Of a DNA stretch of 64,000 nt, positions 53,501 to 63,853 are shown in pieces. The notes under the pieces are model-generated. The model searched no databases. It saw only the letters and a program-made list of their open reading frames with translations, and was not told where the DNA came from. Source of the DNA: Chrysomallon squamiferum. Its lineage: Eukaryota > Mollusca > Gastropoda > Neomphalida > Peltospiridae. The stretch is from positions 7,289,719-7,353,718 of the forward strand of contig CM022676.1 in the NCBI GenBank assembly GCA_012295275.1, read 5' to 3'. Positions within the stretch are counted from its first letter, which is position 1. Each line of letters starts with the position of its first letter. Position numbers and translations under genes: made by a program.

Positions 53501-55268
53501 AACGGAACCAACAAGTCGGAGAACGGAGAGAACTGCGTCTCCTTGGAGATGTACCTGGCCTGCCCCATGTGCCACATTCAGTTCGCCAACAAGCGAGACC
53601 TCATCGAGCATGCGGCCGAGCACGGGAAGACCAAGTCTAGGCTGAATCCAAATCGCCCGCACAAGTGCTCGAAATGCTGGAAGGCCTTCGGGACTCAGGA
53701 GCGACTTCAACGTCACCTGCTGTGCCACGGTGAGGAGGACACGAAGCCTCTGCAGTGCAACGTCTGCTACAAGAGGTTCATGAACAACTCGGCGCTCGCC
53801 TGTCACATGAAGACTCACAGCGACCACAAGTACTACGAGTGTCCCCTGTGTCGCCTGGGCTTCGACCAGGTGAACATGCTGAAGGCTCACATAACAATGC
53901 ACGCTCAGGACGGTCTGTTCACCTGTCCTGCCTGCAGCAAGAAGTTCGAAGACTACACCCTGATCAGAAAGCACATGCGAACGTTCCACCCGGACAAGAA
54001 GTACCCGTGTCCAGACTGCGAGAAGGTTTTCCCTCGTCCAGACAAGCTGAAGCTTCACATGCTGCGGCACTCGGCGCACCGCGAGTTCATGTGCGAAAAC
54101 TGCGGCCGCCAGTTCAAAAGGAAAGACAAGCTGAAGGAGCACATCAAGCGCATGCACTCGGTCGAGAGGGAGGCCAAAAATATGGAGCGGGACAGACCGA
54201 ACGTGAAGAAATTCGTGCCCAAAGTTTCGCCCAACGATTATCACAGGTTCATCTACAAGTGTCACAACTGTCTGCTGGGGTTCAAAAGGCGCGGCATGCT
54301 TGTCAATCATCTTGCCAAACGACATCCAGATCTGAAACCGGAGTGTATTCCCGAGCTCAACCTTCCCATCCTGAAGACGCAGCGAGACTACTACTGCCAG
54401 TACTGCGACAAGGTGTACAAGTCGAGCTCCAAAAGAAAAGCGCACATCATCAAGAACCACCCGGGATCTGAACTTCCGATGAGCAGTCGGCGACGGAATC
54501 TCATTCCAGAAATTCCCGGACTCCCTAACCCGACGTACTCGCAGACTGTCGGCAGCATAACGACGATGCCTCATTCCTGCACGTTCTGTCACAAGCAGTA
54601 CGCTAGCAAGGCGAAGCTGATGCAGCACCAGAGGAAGAAGCATCCCGACAGCGTCCCGGCGACAAACGAGAAAAGGAAGTCGTCTGCTAAAGAGGAGCTG
54701 TATCTGTTGGAAACGGCTCAGCCTGTGGTGCAGGAGAGGTACGAGGAGGTGGCCACTGTCCACACTGTCCACCCGGACTCGATACAGGCCGCTGATCTGT
54801 TGACGCAGGCGATGAGCGAGTTGACACAGTCGCTGCAGGAGTACAGGCCCGGCACCGAGTACAGGCTGGCGCCGCACCTCGGCTCACACACTGGCACGAT
54901 GCTGCAGATACAGCCGTCGCAGCTGCAACATTCAACGATCGAACTGAGTCACCTGGGCCAGGCGTTGGCGCACACGCAGTTCAGTCCAGCAGCAGACGCA
55001 CATCGTCCAGGTGAACGGAACCACAGTGATTGCAGCAGCAGCAGCAGCAGCGCCTGGATCAACGGCAAGCCAGCAGCCGATGGCAATGTCGGTGGTCACC
55101 ACGAGTCCCTCTCAGCCCATCCCAGGTTCACTAACTCTTCCTCTGTCTCTTACAGCGACACAAGTTCCTTTAGCAACTACGTCAACGACTGCGGGTGTCC
55201 CCGTAGCTAACGCACAGACATACGTGCCTAAAACGTGGTCGAATGCCACGTATCAAACGTTTCGTTAA
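42570..55268 (+). CDS. PRDM10: PRDM10 homologue: PR/SET domain zinc-finger transcription regulator
   Basis: A nuclear DNA-binding regulator. Exons: 42570-42716, 43804-44094, 44415-44459, 44868-45065, 46202-46274, 46811-47044, 47528-47643, 48003-48105, 48558-48704, 49350-49462, 50048-50227, 50862-50934, 51738-51949, 52595-52653, and 53254 onward; all join in phase. ATG 42570 begins [23 protein letters not shown] zinc knuckle (about residue 405) precedes the PR domain (about 430-565: [48 protein letters not shown]), which closely matches human PRDM10 as I recall it. Twelve C2H2 fingers follow, one in exon 13 and eleven in the last large exon (for example [19 protein letters not shown]). The 3' end is unsettled: reading straight gives a stop at 55208-55210, while removing intron 55011-55155 or correcting one base gives a stop at 55266-55268. 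Length is about 1.3 thousand residues. Confidence 0.93.
44475..44536. repeat. (CT)n microsatellite
   Basis: A 62-base CT run starting 15 bases after the PRDM10 exon 3 donor. Confidence 0.95.
44744..44862. repeat. (ATC)n/(ATT)n microsatellite
   Basis: A triplet run reaching to within five bases of the exon 4 acceptor of PRDM10. Poly-Ile and poly-Met ORFs here are artefacts. Confidence 0.9.
45070..46150. repeat. 37-bp minisatellite filling PRDM10 intron 4
   Basis: Units of the form GTGTCTACACTGAGTTACTT then GTATCTGAGTCATATAG begin directly after the exon 4 donor. About fourteen near-identical copies run to about 45590. Further copies are shorter and strongly diverged (TTAATACTTGATTCAAATATG type) up to about 46150. 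Almost the whole intron is array. Confidence 0.95.
47226..47520. repeat. ATT/GTT triplet microsatellite
   Basis: Nearly 300 bases of mixed ATT and GTT triplets up to the exon 7 acceptor of PRDM10. The long poly-Asn and poly-Leu ORFs here are artefacts. Confidence 0.9.
47823..47867. repeat. (CT)n microsatellite
   Basis: A 45-base CT run in PRDM10 intron 7. Confidence 0.95.
48693..49030. repeat. Two-unit tandem duplication including the PRDM10 exon 9 donor
   Basis: GTACAG|GTAAATTACCTT at 48699 (the exon 9 end and real donor) recurs as GTACAG|GTATGTTACCTT at 48881, 182 bases on. TTAATTAG-AG-TTAATTAAA and a TTTTTAAATA-ATGTAGAT-ATA block follow in both copies. Confidence 0.8.
49448..49850. repeat. 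Tandem duplication including the PRDM10 exon 10 donor
   Basis: TTCCTCTTAATT|GTAAGAATTA at 49451 recurs as TTCCTCTTGGTT|GTAAAAATTA at 49583 (132 bases on). AAAGATACA-ATTTTGTTGA follows in both. A third, more decayed copy of the downstream half lies near 49745. Confidence 0.75.
50441..50512. repeat. (CT)n microsatellite
   Basis: A 72-base CT run in PRDM10 intron 11, followed by further CT-rich sequence. Confidence 0.95.
51365..51700. repeat. Tandem duplication of about 160 bp in PRDM10 intron 12
   Basis: TGTGTCTAA-ATA-GAT, TTTACT-TTTACT-AATAAATT and AAGTTACTCCA blocks recur in order about 160 bases apart, with a third partial copy ending before the exon 13 acceptor. Confidence 0.65.
51955..52560. 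repeat. Degenerate minisatellite in PRDM10 intron 13
   Basis: Many copies of GAATTGTGGGATACTGATA-like units at about 20-30 base spacing, starting six bases after the exon 13 donor and running up to the exon 14 acceptor tract. Confidence 0.85.
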
Positions 55269-55339
55269 CTGATGCAGATCAACGTTCACAGTAAAAAAAG
55301 TTTAAAAAAGCATTTTAAAAATGTTTAAAATTTGTTTTT

Positions 55340-55345
55340 AATAAA
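55340..55345 (+). terminator. Poly(A) signal of PRDM10
   Basis: AATAAA, 72 bases after the downstream candidate stop at 55268, giving a very short 3' UTR. Confidence 0.55.
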
Positions 55346-55349
55346 TTTG

Positions 55350-56741
55350 TCTCTGCATTGCCTGTATCTGTATCATTATATGCTGTATGTTTCTTGTTAA
55401 AGTTATAAACACAGTTCAATAATCCCTGTTCCCTTTGAAACTTTGCCAGTTCGAAACTGTTTTATATATTCATGCACGTACATACATTTTGTTGTAGAAT
55501 TGAGTATTTCAGATGCATTTTTTAATATAAATATTATTTCTGCATAATTCCGTTATTTCAAAGTTTCATCATCAAGATGTGAAATATAATCAAAAGAAAA
55601 AAATATTGTAATAGAAAAACAAAAAAACAACAAAAAACAACAGATTCAAAACAAATACAAAATTGCCAAATGTTGATAATCATTTTTATTTATTTATTTA
55701 CTTATTTTATTCAAAGGTTGTTTTGGCTATTTTCAAATATATTTAAACATATTTAGTTATTGCCATAAAAAATATTTAGTATTAAAATTACCTTGTATAA
55801 AAATTACTTGTGTAAAAATTACCTGTATTAACATTACCTGTGTAAAAATTACCTGTATTAAAATTACCTGTATTAACATTACCTGTGTAAAAATTACCTG
55901 TATCAAATTACTTCTCTGAAAATTGCCTGTATTAAAATTACCTGTTTGAAAGGTGCTACAAATAGAACTAGATTCAGTTTATATGAATGTATTACATGTA
56001 CCTATCTAGATGAAGAAGTATGACCAAACAAAAACATTTCTTGCAGTAATTGACATGTTCTTTAAATCAGTAAAAAGACATTATAGGTGAGAAGAGAAAA
56101 AGATTTCCTTCTAGATTTGCACCATTTATTATTTACCCTTTCAATAGGTTAACAAGGTAACCTTCCATCCACCTGGGGCATATTATTGTTAAATTATTAT
56201 ACATTATTATTATCACATCCATATTGTTTCTTGGAGATTTTAAGTAGACATTATTAATCAAACTAACATTTTTTATTTTTTATTTTTATTTTTTTTTTCA
56301 GAACTTTTTTAATTTTTGGTATTATCAGTAATATGTTTTGAGCATTTTGGATCCTAATATGCTATTTAGTGTAATAAATAATAATAGTAATAATTGTAAT
56401 AATAATAATAATAATATTCAGTAAAAATATTGATGATAATGATTTCTCCCTTCCTGCAAAACTACTTTATGGATAACAATATTACTAACTGTTTATGATT
56501 ACAGAAAAAAAATAAAAAAATAAAATAATAATAATAATAAAAAAATAAAATAATAAAAGCATTTAAAGATCTTTTTAAAACTGGTTAACATTAACAAAAT
56601 AAAATATTATTTATTTATTATCTTTGACCACTAAAGCTTTTGACCTAATTAACACATCATCAATGACTGATTTCCCAACTTATTTAAATAAATCAAACAA
56701 CACATTTAATCTAATTCTAATCAATAACTCCTATGTGTATA

Positions 56742-56776
<35 letters not shown>

Positions 56777-59700
56777 TATGTGATTAAGTATAGTGTTTAA
56801 TTAGACTGACACAGTTGAAGTATTTCTTCAATTTTTGAAAAAAAATGCAAAATCATTTAATGGTGCTAATTTTTATTTTCGTTATTTACCTTTTTGGCAG
56901 TGTTGACAAGATACCTCAACACAAGATGGCTGTTGCCTAGATATCTTTGAAATGCTATAAGTCTGCATGATATATCTCTGTATGCTAGGAAACTGCCATG
57001 GCAAAGATATCTTGACAGACATAATACACTTGTTATGTATACAGTAGTGATAGAAATAGTTAACTTTCCAAAAAATACTCGACTCTGGGAAGTGTATGTT
57101 GTGTGAAAATTTGATGCAGTTAGGGTTATGACATATTCTTTCTGAGTCAGTTGACTGTCAAATGGCTATTTCATCCATCATGCATCTGTGTAATATTCAG
57201 TTATATATATATATATATATATATACATGTTTATACCAAAGATAAAATCAGTTTAAGTTTATCTGTCAAAACTCGGCCATGTTAGATATAGTTTATTATT
57301 GTGCTTTCTACGTTGTGCTATTCGTTAGAGTAGACATTCACATAGATCTTAGAAAATTATATTGTGAAAAAAAAAAAAAAAAAAAAAAATAAAATAAAAT
57401 AAAATAAAAATAATAATAATAAAAATGTTAATTTATTCTTGTTCTGTTACAATTTCTATATAATATGTTTCATCGATTCTTTTTCTTATTAAATAAACTG
57501 CCTTCCATATTAAAGGTATTAAATGTTTTTACAAGTTTGTTATTTTTTTTCACTAAAGATCTATATTCCAGTTTTCTTCCAGATTTGATTTCAGAGGTTT
57601 CTGTGTATGTGTGATTTAGTTATTTATTATTATTACATTTTTTATAAATATATTTTTTTCTTGTTAGAAAATGTAATGTTTAACATGACATTGTCTGCAT
57701 CATTTAAAACAAACATGCTATAGGCAAAAAAAGAAACAGTTTAAAATAAACTTAAATAAAAATAAAAATATCATCTACAGAAAATATTGTTTTATTTACA
57801 TTATTAAACATGTTTATTTTGATGCAAAGAGCCATACTTTACATTGTACCAGATTCTCTGCAATTTTTAAAACATGCATTTCATAGGCAAAGACAGAAAT
57901 AGTAACATAAAGTTAAAAATAAATATCATACAAGATAGAATTATAAATACATGATTGATGATGTAATTAACTTAGATGCAAATAATAATGTTTTATGACA
58001 TACAACATAGAATATTTAAAATGTTGTGGCAGTGGACAAAGAGAGAAACAATTTAAAATGTTTAAAAAATCTCAATGTAAATTACCCACCCAGAATAAAG
58101 TAACAATTACATCAGTTAATTTAGATGCAAAAAATGATTTGTAACAATCTCTGCCACATTTAAAACCTGCACGAACGATTTAAAATAAAGTTCACATCCC
58201 AAAACTTGATACATAATATATGAATATATGATTGACTAAAGGTAGATGCAAAGAATTGTTTCATAACATTATACTAGATGTTGTAATATTAGATACAATA
58301 TTGTGTGCAACATTTTAAATATGCATGTAACAGGTGAAGACTGAGTTTAAGATAAAGTTATTTAAAAAATTTAAAAAGCTAAACTAAAGTTTATATAATT
58401 ATAAATATATGATGATACTCATTGTTGTAAGTATACAAAATATACAAGTATATGATTGCTTTTTGATACTGGCGATTCAAAATCACTTTGAAACTAGACA
58501 TTATTAGCACTATATTTGAAATTATTTAATTTACATTTAATTTTTAAAATGTTTTTTTTAAATTAATAATCGGATTTTATTAATACAGTCCATAGTAATA
58601 AACTTGTATTTCATTTAATCATTTATTTTACTTTTTTCATTATTTAATTGATTTAATTTATAGCCTGTATTAAATTTATATCATTTATATTAAAGCATTT
58701 CATTTAATCATTTATTTAACACTGAGCACTTTTTTTTTTTATTAAATCCATTTTACCAATACAGACTGTAGTAACAATAAACTTACATCACTTAAATTAA
58801 TTTAACTTAAATATTTAATTTAGTTTTAATATTTGTTTAATATGAATGTCTAGAGTTATGTGGTGTTTTACAGGCATTGTAGATAAAAATAGTTGTCTAG
58901 TTCATTGTTCAATTATTAATATTTTACCTCTTTTGGTCCAAAAAAAAAAGGTAATCCAAAAAGGCTTTGGAATCAGTGATTTAGGAAAATCAGTGGGTAT
59001 CTGTATTTAAACATGTAAAAGGAGCATCAAGGTAATTACAATTAGACTGATAATTTTTTTAATTCCATTCTTTGTTAAATCATAATCTCCCCCATCATTG
59101 ATGACACACAATGAAATTAAAAACAGCAACAACAATTAAAAAATAAAAATTAAAATTAAAAAGAAAGATACAAAAAAAATGGATAAAAATAAAATAATAA
59201 TAAAAAATAAAATAATTTAAAATTAAAAACACAGCAAAAATAAAAAAAAAAAATGGATTAACAAAAGGATGAAATAATAATAAAAAAAATAAAAAATTTA
59301 AAATAAAAAACAGCAATAATTAAAAAATAAAATAAAAGATGGAAATAACAATAAAATGCAAAATAAATTCTAAAAATTACTATTATTTCTGCAACTTTGA
59401 TATTTTTAATTACCAAAAATATGAAGCACTGTTTTCAAGAATTATCAATCTGATAAAATATAATTACTAAAAAATCTTTTATATTCAGCAATTGAACCCT
59501 TGATGTAACAACCGTTATCATTGGCTGGAAAACAAAAAAAAGTAAAACAAGCCAATCAGAAGCCATGATATATACAGACTAAAAGAAAATTGATAATAAA
59601 CAATGCTTTAGTTTTGATGATTTTTGTGATGATTTTTGATAAAAGGCAATATGGCATACTAAAATATTTTTAAAAACATTTTTATAGCATTAAGTGGTAG

Positions 59701-60363
59701 TAAAAAACTGACAAGTAATAAAAGAATCAACTGTTCATCTATATCTTCTAAGTTTTATTTCAATTTTTTTGTTTTTGTCATCTTTATGTAACTCTGTCAC
59801 TTTAGCTACTTTTAGGAACGGTGAAAATGTTACATTACTTTATATGAAAACTCCACAGCCCCATTTTAATATTATATATATACCAGTAATATGTATTTGA
59901 CCTTTGACCACTGACACACCAACATTGTCACATGTCTGTGATTTTCCAGCTTTCACATAATTTAAATAATTTTTTAAACATTCACCTTATTATCTTAATA
60001 TTATATTGTTATTACAATTTTATCATCATCATCATCATCATCATCATCATTGTTCTTGTATTATTGTTGTTGTGTTGTTGTTGTTGTTACCCTTGAGATT
60101 AGCTTAGTGATGTTTATGCTGACTGCAACAACCCACACTGCTTTTTCAATAAATAAATAAAAAAATGTCCCCAAAGTGAATAATTATAGCAAAAACCTTT
60201 CATCATTTCATGTGACGGAGAAAAAAAATCCAAGAAAACACAAAGTCATTTTCCCATCAGTTAAAGAATCATCACAAATACAAATTAAATGATTTGAAAT
60301 CATCACTGATAAAACTACAACGGTTAAACTGTTCTTTATAACATTCCGAAACTTCCTTTTTGT
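55350..60363. other. Intergenic DNA, repeats only
   Basis: No coding-like ORF. It contains a short-unit array (ATTACCTGTATTAA type, about 55772-55952), TA runs at 56735-56776, a poly(A) run at 57367, a degenerate array at 57670-58440, a duplicated block at about 58565-58815 and A-rich low complexity at 59105-59345. Confidence 0.6.
57670..58440. repeat. Degenerate tandem array of about 135 bp units
   Basis: About five units carrying, in order, TTAGATGCAAA, a T-rich part, CTCTGCAACATTTAAAACATGCA, AGGCAAAGA, GAAACAGTTTAAAATAAAGTT and TATAATTATAAATA-ATGATTGA-like words. Copies start near 57690, 57815, 57965, 58115 and 58245. Confidence 0.6.
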
Positions 60364-60690
60364 CTATCGTCTTCTAGTCTGTATTGGTTTAGCATATACA
60401 GGACTGTTCACGTAATATAGCATCAAAAACGAACCTCCAATAATGAGAAACAAAGCACAAACCGCCAACAAGAGTGATCTGTATATTATCAAATAATCAT
60501 ATTTCTGAAACATAAATGAAAAAAAGAGAATTAGTAACTGAAACTGTTATTAATCCTTAGAGACTGATATGCTGATAAAAACTAATGTTTGTTATCTTAA
60601 TTAAGGTAGGCAGAGATTTTTTGTGTGTGTGTGTGTGTGTATCTATGTATGTAAGTATAAATATATAAACATATGTATCATCTAACTGTG

Positions 60691-60724
<34 letters not shown>

Positions 60725-61377
60725 CATATACATATGTATATGCATATATGTATACACACACACACACACAGGTTTAACATTTTAGTATTTATATGTGTGT
60801 GTGTGTGTATATATATATATGTATGCACACACAGAGATTAAATCATTACATGCATGCATAAATTAAATATTAAAATGTAAATATGTATATAAATAACAAT
60901 TTTATTATATAAACAATGACATTTCATTACATCTCTACATGAAATTTTATAATTATCTCATTATGTTAATTAACATTTTCAATACATTACAAACTTAAAA
61001 AGGCATTTACAAAGACAGTGGGAAATCTTTAACTGTAAATGCGAATAATGCTGTTTTATACATTTATGATAATGAATACTCAGTTACCTTAATTACTTCT
61101 TCCTGTGTAGCTACTTCAGGTTCTCTTGGAATGAAGATAATAATAAGGGTCAATACAACAGCTCCAAAAACTGCAAATGGTCCTAGACGTCTGCAAATAA
61201 ATAAATAAATAAATAAACAAATAAATAAATAAATAAATAATTATGATTATTACGTGTAACAGTATGTTATTACATTTTAGTAATAATTTCAACAACATTT
61301 CTTTATACAGGCAATCGAAATTAACATAATGTTGATAAAGCAAACACAAACATCCACACACAAACATCCACACACAC

Positions 61378-61420
<43 letters not shown>

Positions 61421-61586
61421 GTATGAATGAAGGTAAGCTTCGAAAACATGTTGTCAGAAATCATAATAAAGTGACTTACGCTAGCTTACTTTGACTTCTG
61501 GATAAAATTATACAGACAAACAAGCTAAGAGCCCATAGAAAGCCAATGAGAAAAATACCCGGGCCGACACCTAAAACTCTTTCCAT
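60364..61586 (-). CDS. TMEM218: Transmembrane protein 218, complete, three exons
   Basis: A small membrane protein of the ciliary transition zone; the human gene is linked to Joubert/Meckel ciliopathy. Exons 5'->3': 61586-61480, 61190-61088, 60504-60364. They join in phase to 351 nt, 116 residues; the human protein is 115. Shared landmarks with human TMEM218 as I recall it: VLGVGPGIF at the N-terminus (human VLGVGAGVF), ILSRSQS (human LLSRASG), VFGAVVLT, FIPREPE, and PVYAKP near the C-terminus (human PIYAKP). Three hydrophobic segments lie at about 10-29, 38-56 and 82-104. The start is the only ATG in frame at the conserved N-terminus. It is oriented opposite to PRDM10, with the two 3' ends facing each other. 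Confidence 0.93.
60620..60840. repeat. GT/TA/CA compound microsatellite
   Basis: (GT)n, (TA)n and (CA)n runs in TMEM218 intron 2. ORFs here are artefacts. Confidence 0.9.
61195..61420. repeat. (AAAT)n and (AC)n microsatellites
   Basis: (AAAT)n near 61197-61239 and (AC)n near 61371-61418 in TMEM218 intron 1. Confidence 0.9.
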
Positions 61587-61599
61587 TTTCCAGATCCGA

Positions 61600-62660
61600 T
61601 GCAAGGAAGCGCCCAAACAAATACAAGTCAAACCATGTTTAACCAGTAACAAATTCCAAGGACAATAACTCTGATGAACAGAACGACATGCTTTCCCCTC
61701 GCCACATGAAATTAGATAGTTGAAAACGCTGAGGTTTGAACGATTTATATTTGATTTATGCCTATTTATTGAAATTTAAACTGAATGAATTAACGTATTC
61801 ACCATATTTTTACATATAGATTTAGTATAGCTTTATTCTTTTTATAATCATAAGAGATTTTAAGTAATACAGCTATCTTGTCTTGTATGATTATTAATTA
61901 GTGAAATGTAGTCATTTTCTGCCTGTCAGTTGGTTGTAGTATGAAATATCAGCCCATATGGAAAAGCGAGCCATATTCATTGTTGAAGTAAGATACATTT
62001 ATTATTAACGATTTGTCTAAGCGAATTGTATGAGTAATCAATAATTATTAATACCTGATTTGTTCTGAAATTAATTCGTCTTCACTGAACCCAGAAATAC
62101 ACGTGTGTGTGTGTTTGTGAAATGAGACATAGGCATAATGCATAAACCTATAATATATATATATATATAAGAAGAGAACAAATAATTAAAAGAAATACCC
62201 GAAGGACTAGGTATGGGTACGACAGTAAAACTTTTTTTCATACTCCTAAACTGATATCAGAAAACTCGAGCCAAATATTAAGATACTGGTTCTGATATGA
62301 TGTTTTCATCAATAACAAATTTATCACGGGTCAAAAAGTCCCAGGATATCTTCCCATTGTGACAATCACAATAAATTATAAACATTATTAATGTGAAATA
62401 GATGGTTTAATAAATTATTTATATATCCGAGGTTTTATGTCACTGTTTTACAATCATCGCTCGAAGGAATGTGTAACTATAAAATAATATCGCTTAAATA
62501 AAAATATGAATAAATAAATAAATAATAATTAATAAACAACCCCCCCCCAAAAAAATACCCCTAAAAACAGTAACAACAAAACAAAGCAAAACAAAACAAC
62601 AACAACAAATAAATACATTTTTACATCTTCACAATTATGTCGTGATGTGAAGGCGTTCAG
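61600..62660. other. Upstream region of TMEM218, no gene recognised
   Basis: AT-rich, with a short TA run at 62154-62168. It presumably contains the TMEM218 promoter close to 61600, but no core element stood out. Confidence 0.35.
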
Positions 62661-62671
62661 GACATACGCGA

Positions 62672-62694
62672 TGACGTCATACAAATATGGCGGC
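62672..62694 (+). promoter_or_regulatory. CRE plus YY1-type promoter element
   Basis: TGACGTCA (62672-62679) is followed eight bases later by ATGGCGGC (62687-62694), a YY1 core in + orientation. In animals this YY1 word is usually found just downstream of a start site on the sense strand. That suggests a + strand transcript starting near here. Confidence 0.4.
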
Positions 62695-62994
62695 GCATGT
62701 ACATTTTTATTTTGCTTAATTTTATTAATCAGGAAAGAAAAAAAGAAAAGAAAAAAGAAACAACAAAACAAACCTAAATCGATAATTTTATGAATGTTTT
62801 ACATATTTAAACTATTAAATTTTGTTCATGTTTGTATTCAGATTTAAAGATAAGGAAAAGAGTAAAATAAATTATTATATTTTGATCCTTCATTTTCCGT
62901 TTAATGGTTATCCATGTTTATATTACTTAATGTCTGTTAATCTATATTTTAAGAAAAGGTAATACCTTTTTTTGCCTAATACCGTGTTTTCTCT

Positions 62995-63279
62995 ATGGCA
63001 AAACGTCCCGTAAAAAAGAAATTACGGTTTATGTGGGTACATATCGATAAGATGTTGTGTAATACAATCAGGTCATTAAGAACTGGTGGCACGAGAGGTG
63101 TTTTTAATAACGTTACGGTTAACACCAGTATTGTTGTAATACTATTGTTGTTCTTATTAAAACACTGCAGTCTTAATAGTACTCCAGTTATTACCAATGT
63201 TGATATAAACAAAAGCCACACAGACAGACATACATATTCATCTTTAAACGAAACGAATCAAATCGGTTTTCTTCCATTA

Positions 63280-63342
<63 letters not shown>

Positions 63343-63399
63343 GTGTGTGTAAGCTGGGAACTGATTATATTTATTACACACGCTGTTTTCAGCATATAA
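62995..63399 (+). CDS. Doubtful ORF, possible N-terminal exon of a type II membrane protein
   Basis: The ORF begins MAKRPVKKKLRF at an ATG 300 bases after the CRE/YY1 element. It has a hydrophobic stretch (SIVVILLLFLLKHCSL) at about residues 45-60, a layout seen in type II membrane proteins. The 3' part runs into a (CT)n repeat, so any real coding part ends earlier. A minus-strand gene ends 330 bases downstream, which argues against a long + strand gene. I do not recognise the protein. Confidence 0.2.
63282..63339. repeat. (CT)n microsatellite
   Basis: A 58-base CT run inside the doubtful + strand ORF. Confidence 0.95.
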
Positions 63400-63434
63400 T
63401 CATGGAAAAAATCTATATAAGTAATAAATAAATA

Positions 63435-63480
<46 letters not shown>

Positions 63481-63729
63481 GTAATACAATATTATGGCAA
63501 TGAGAACAGAAATCATCAGAAAAAAAAGAAGAAAAAAAAGACGCCTGTAATAGTTCGTCAATCCTTAGCCGAGTTCATATTTTACGGCAGTGTTTGCTGC
63601 GCAGAAGGATTTGTTGCCGGACACTTCGTAAAAATTTAATATAGGCGTTGATTACATCTGCCTGACATTGATGTTAGGCAATTTTATAACCTGATGCGTC
63701 ACGAATTTGCGTTTAAACCAAAATAACTT

Positions 63730-63853
63730 TTATTCGAGAGGAACAGGAATTTCGGCAACAATTTTTTCATCAGACGTTTGTAAATCTTGCTGTTTTATAT
63801 TCGCGTCTATAAAACAATTTATTGCCGATCGTAAAGCATGCAGCGATGTAAGT
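63730..63853 (-). CDS. Terminal exon of an unidentified minus-strand gene
   Basis: On the minus strand a good acceptor (GAAAATACAG) at 63854 opens a 124-nt exon. It encodes LTSLHALRSAINCF, IDANIKQQDLQ and SDEKIVAEIPVPLE before a TAA stop, completing a codon with its first base. The residue mix is unlike the surrounding AT-rich noise: amphipathic helix followed by an acidic tail. The stop lies inside CGAATAAAAG, so the AATAAA at 63732-63727 overlaps it. The rest of the gene is beyond the window. I do not recognise the family. Confidence 0.5.

Noticed and set aside
53755-54471. 238-residue + strand ORF in a second frame of the PRDM10 zinc-finger exon
   Set aside because: It overlaps the clear finger-coding frame and has no domain; a frame shadow.
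53156-54877. 573-residue ORF on the minus strand opposite the PRDM10 zinc fingers
   Set aside because: It is a shadow of GC-rich codons on the + strand, with no recognisable domain and no splice or start context.
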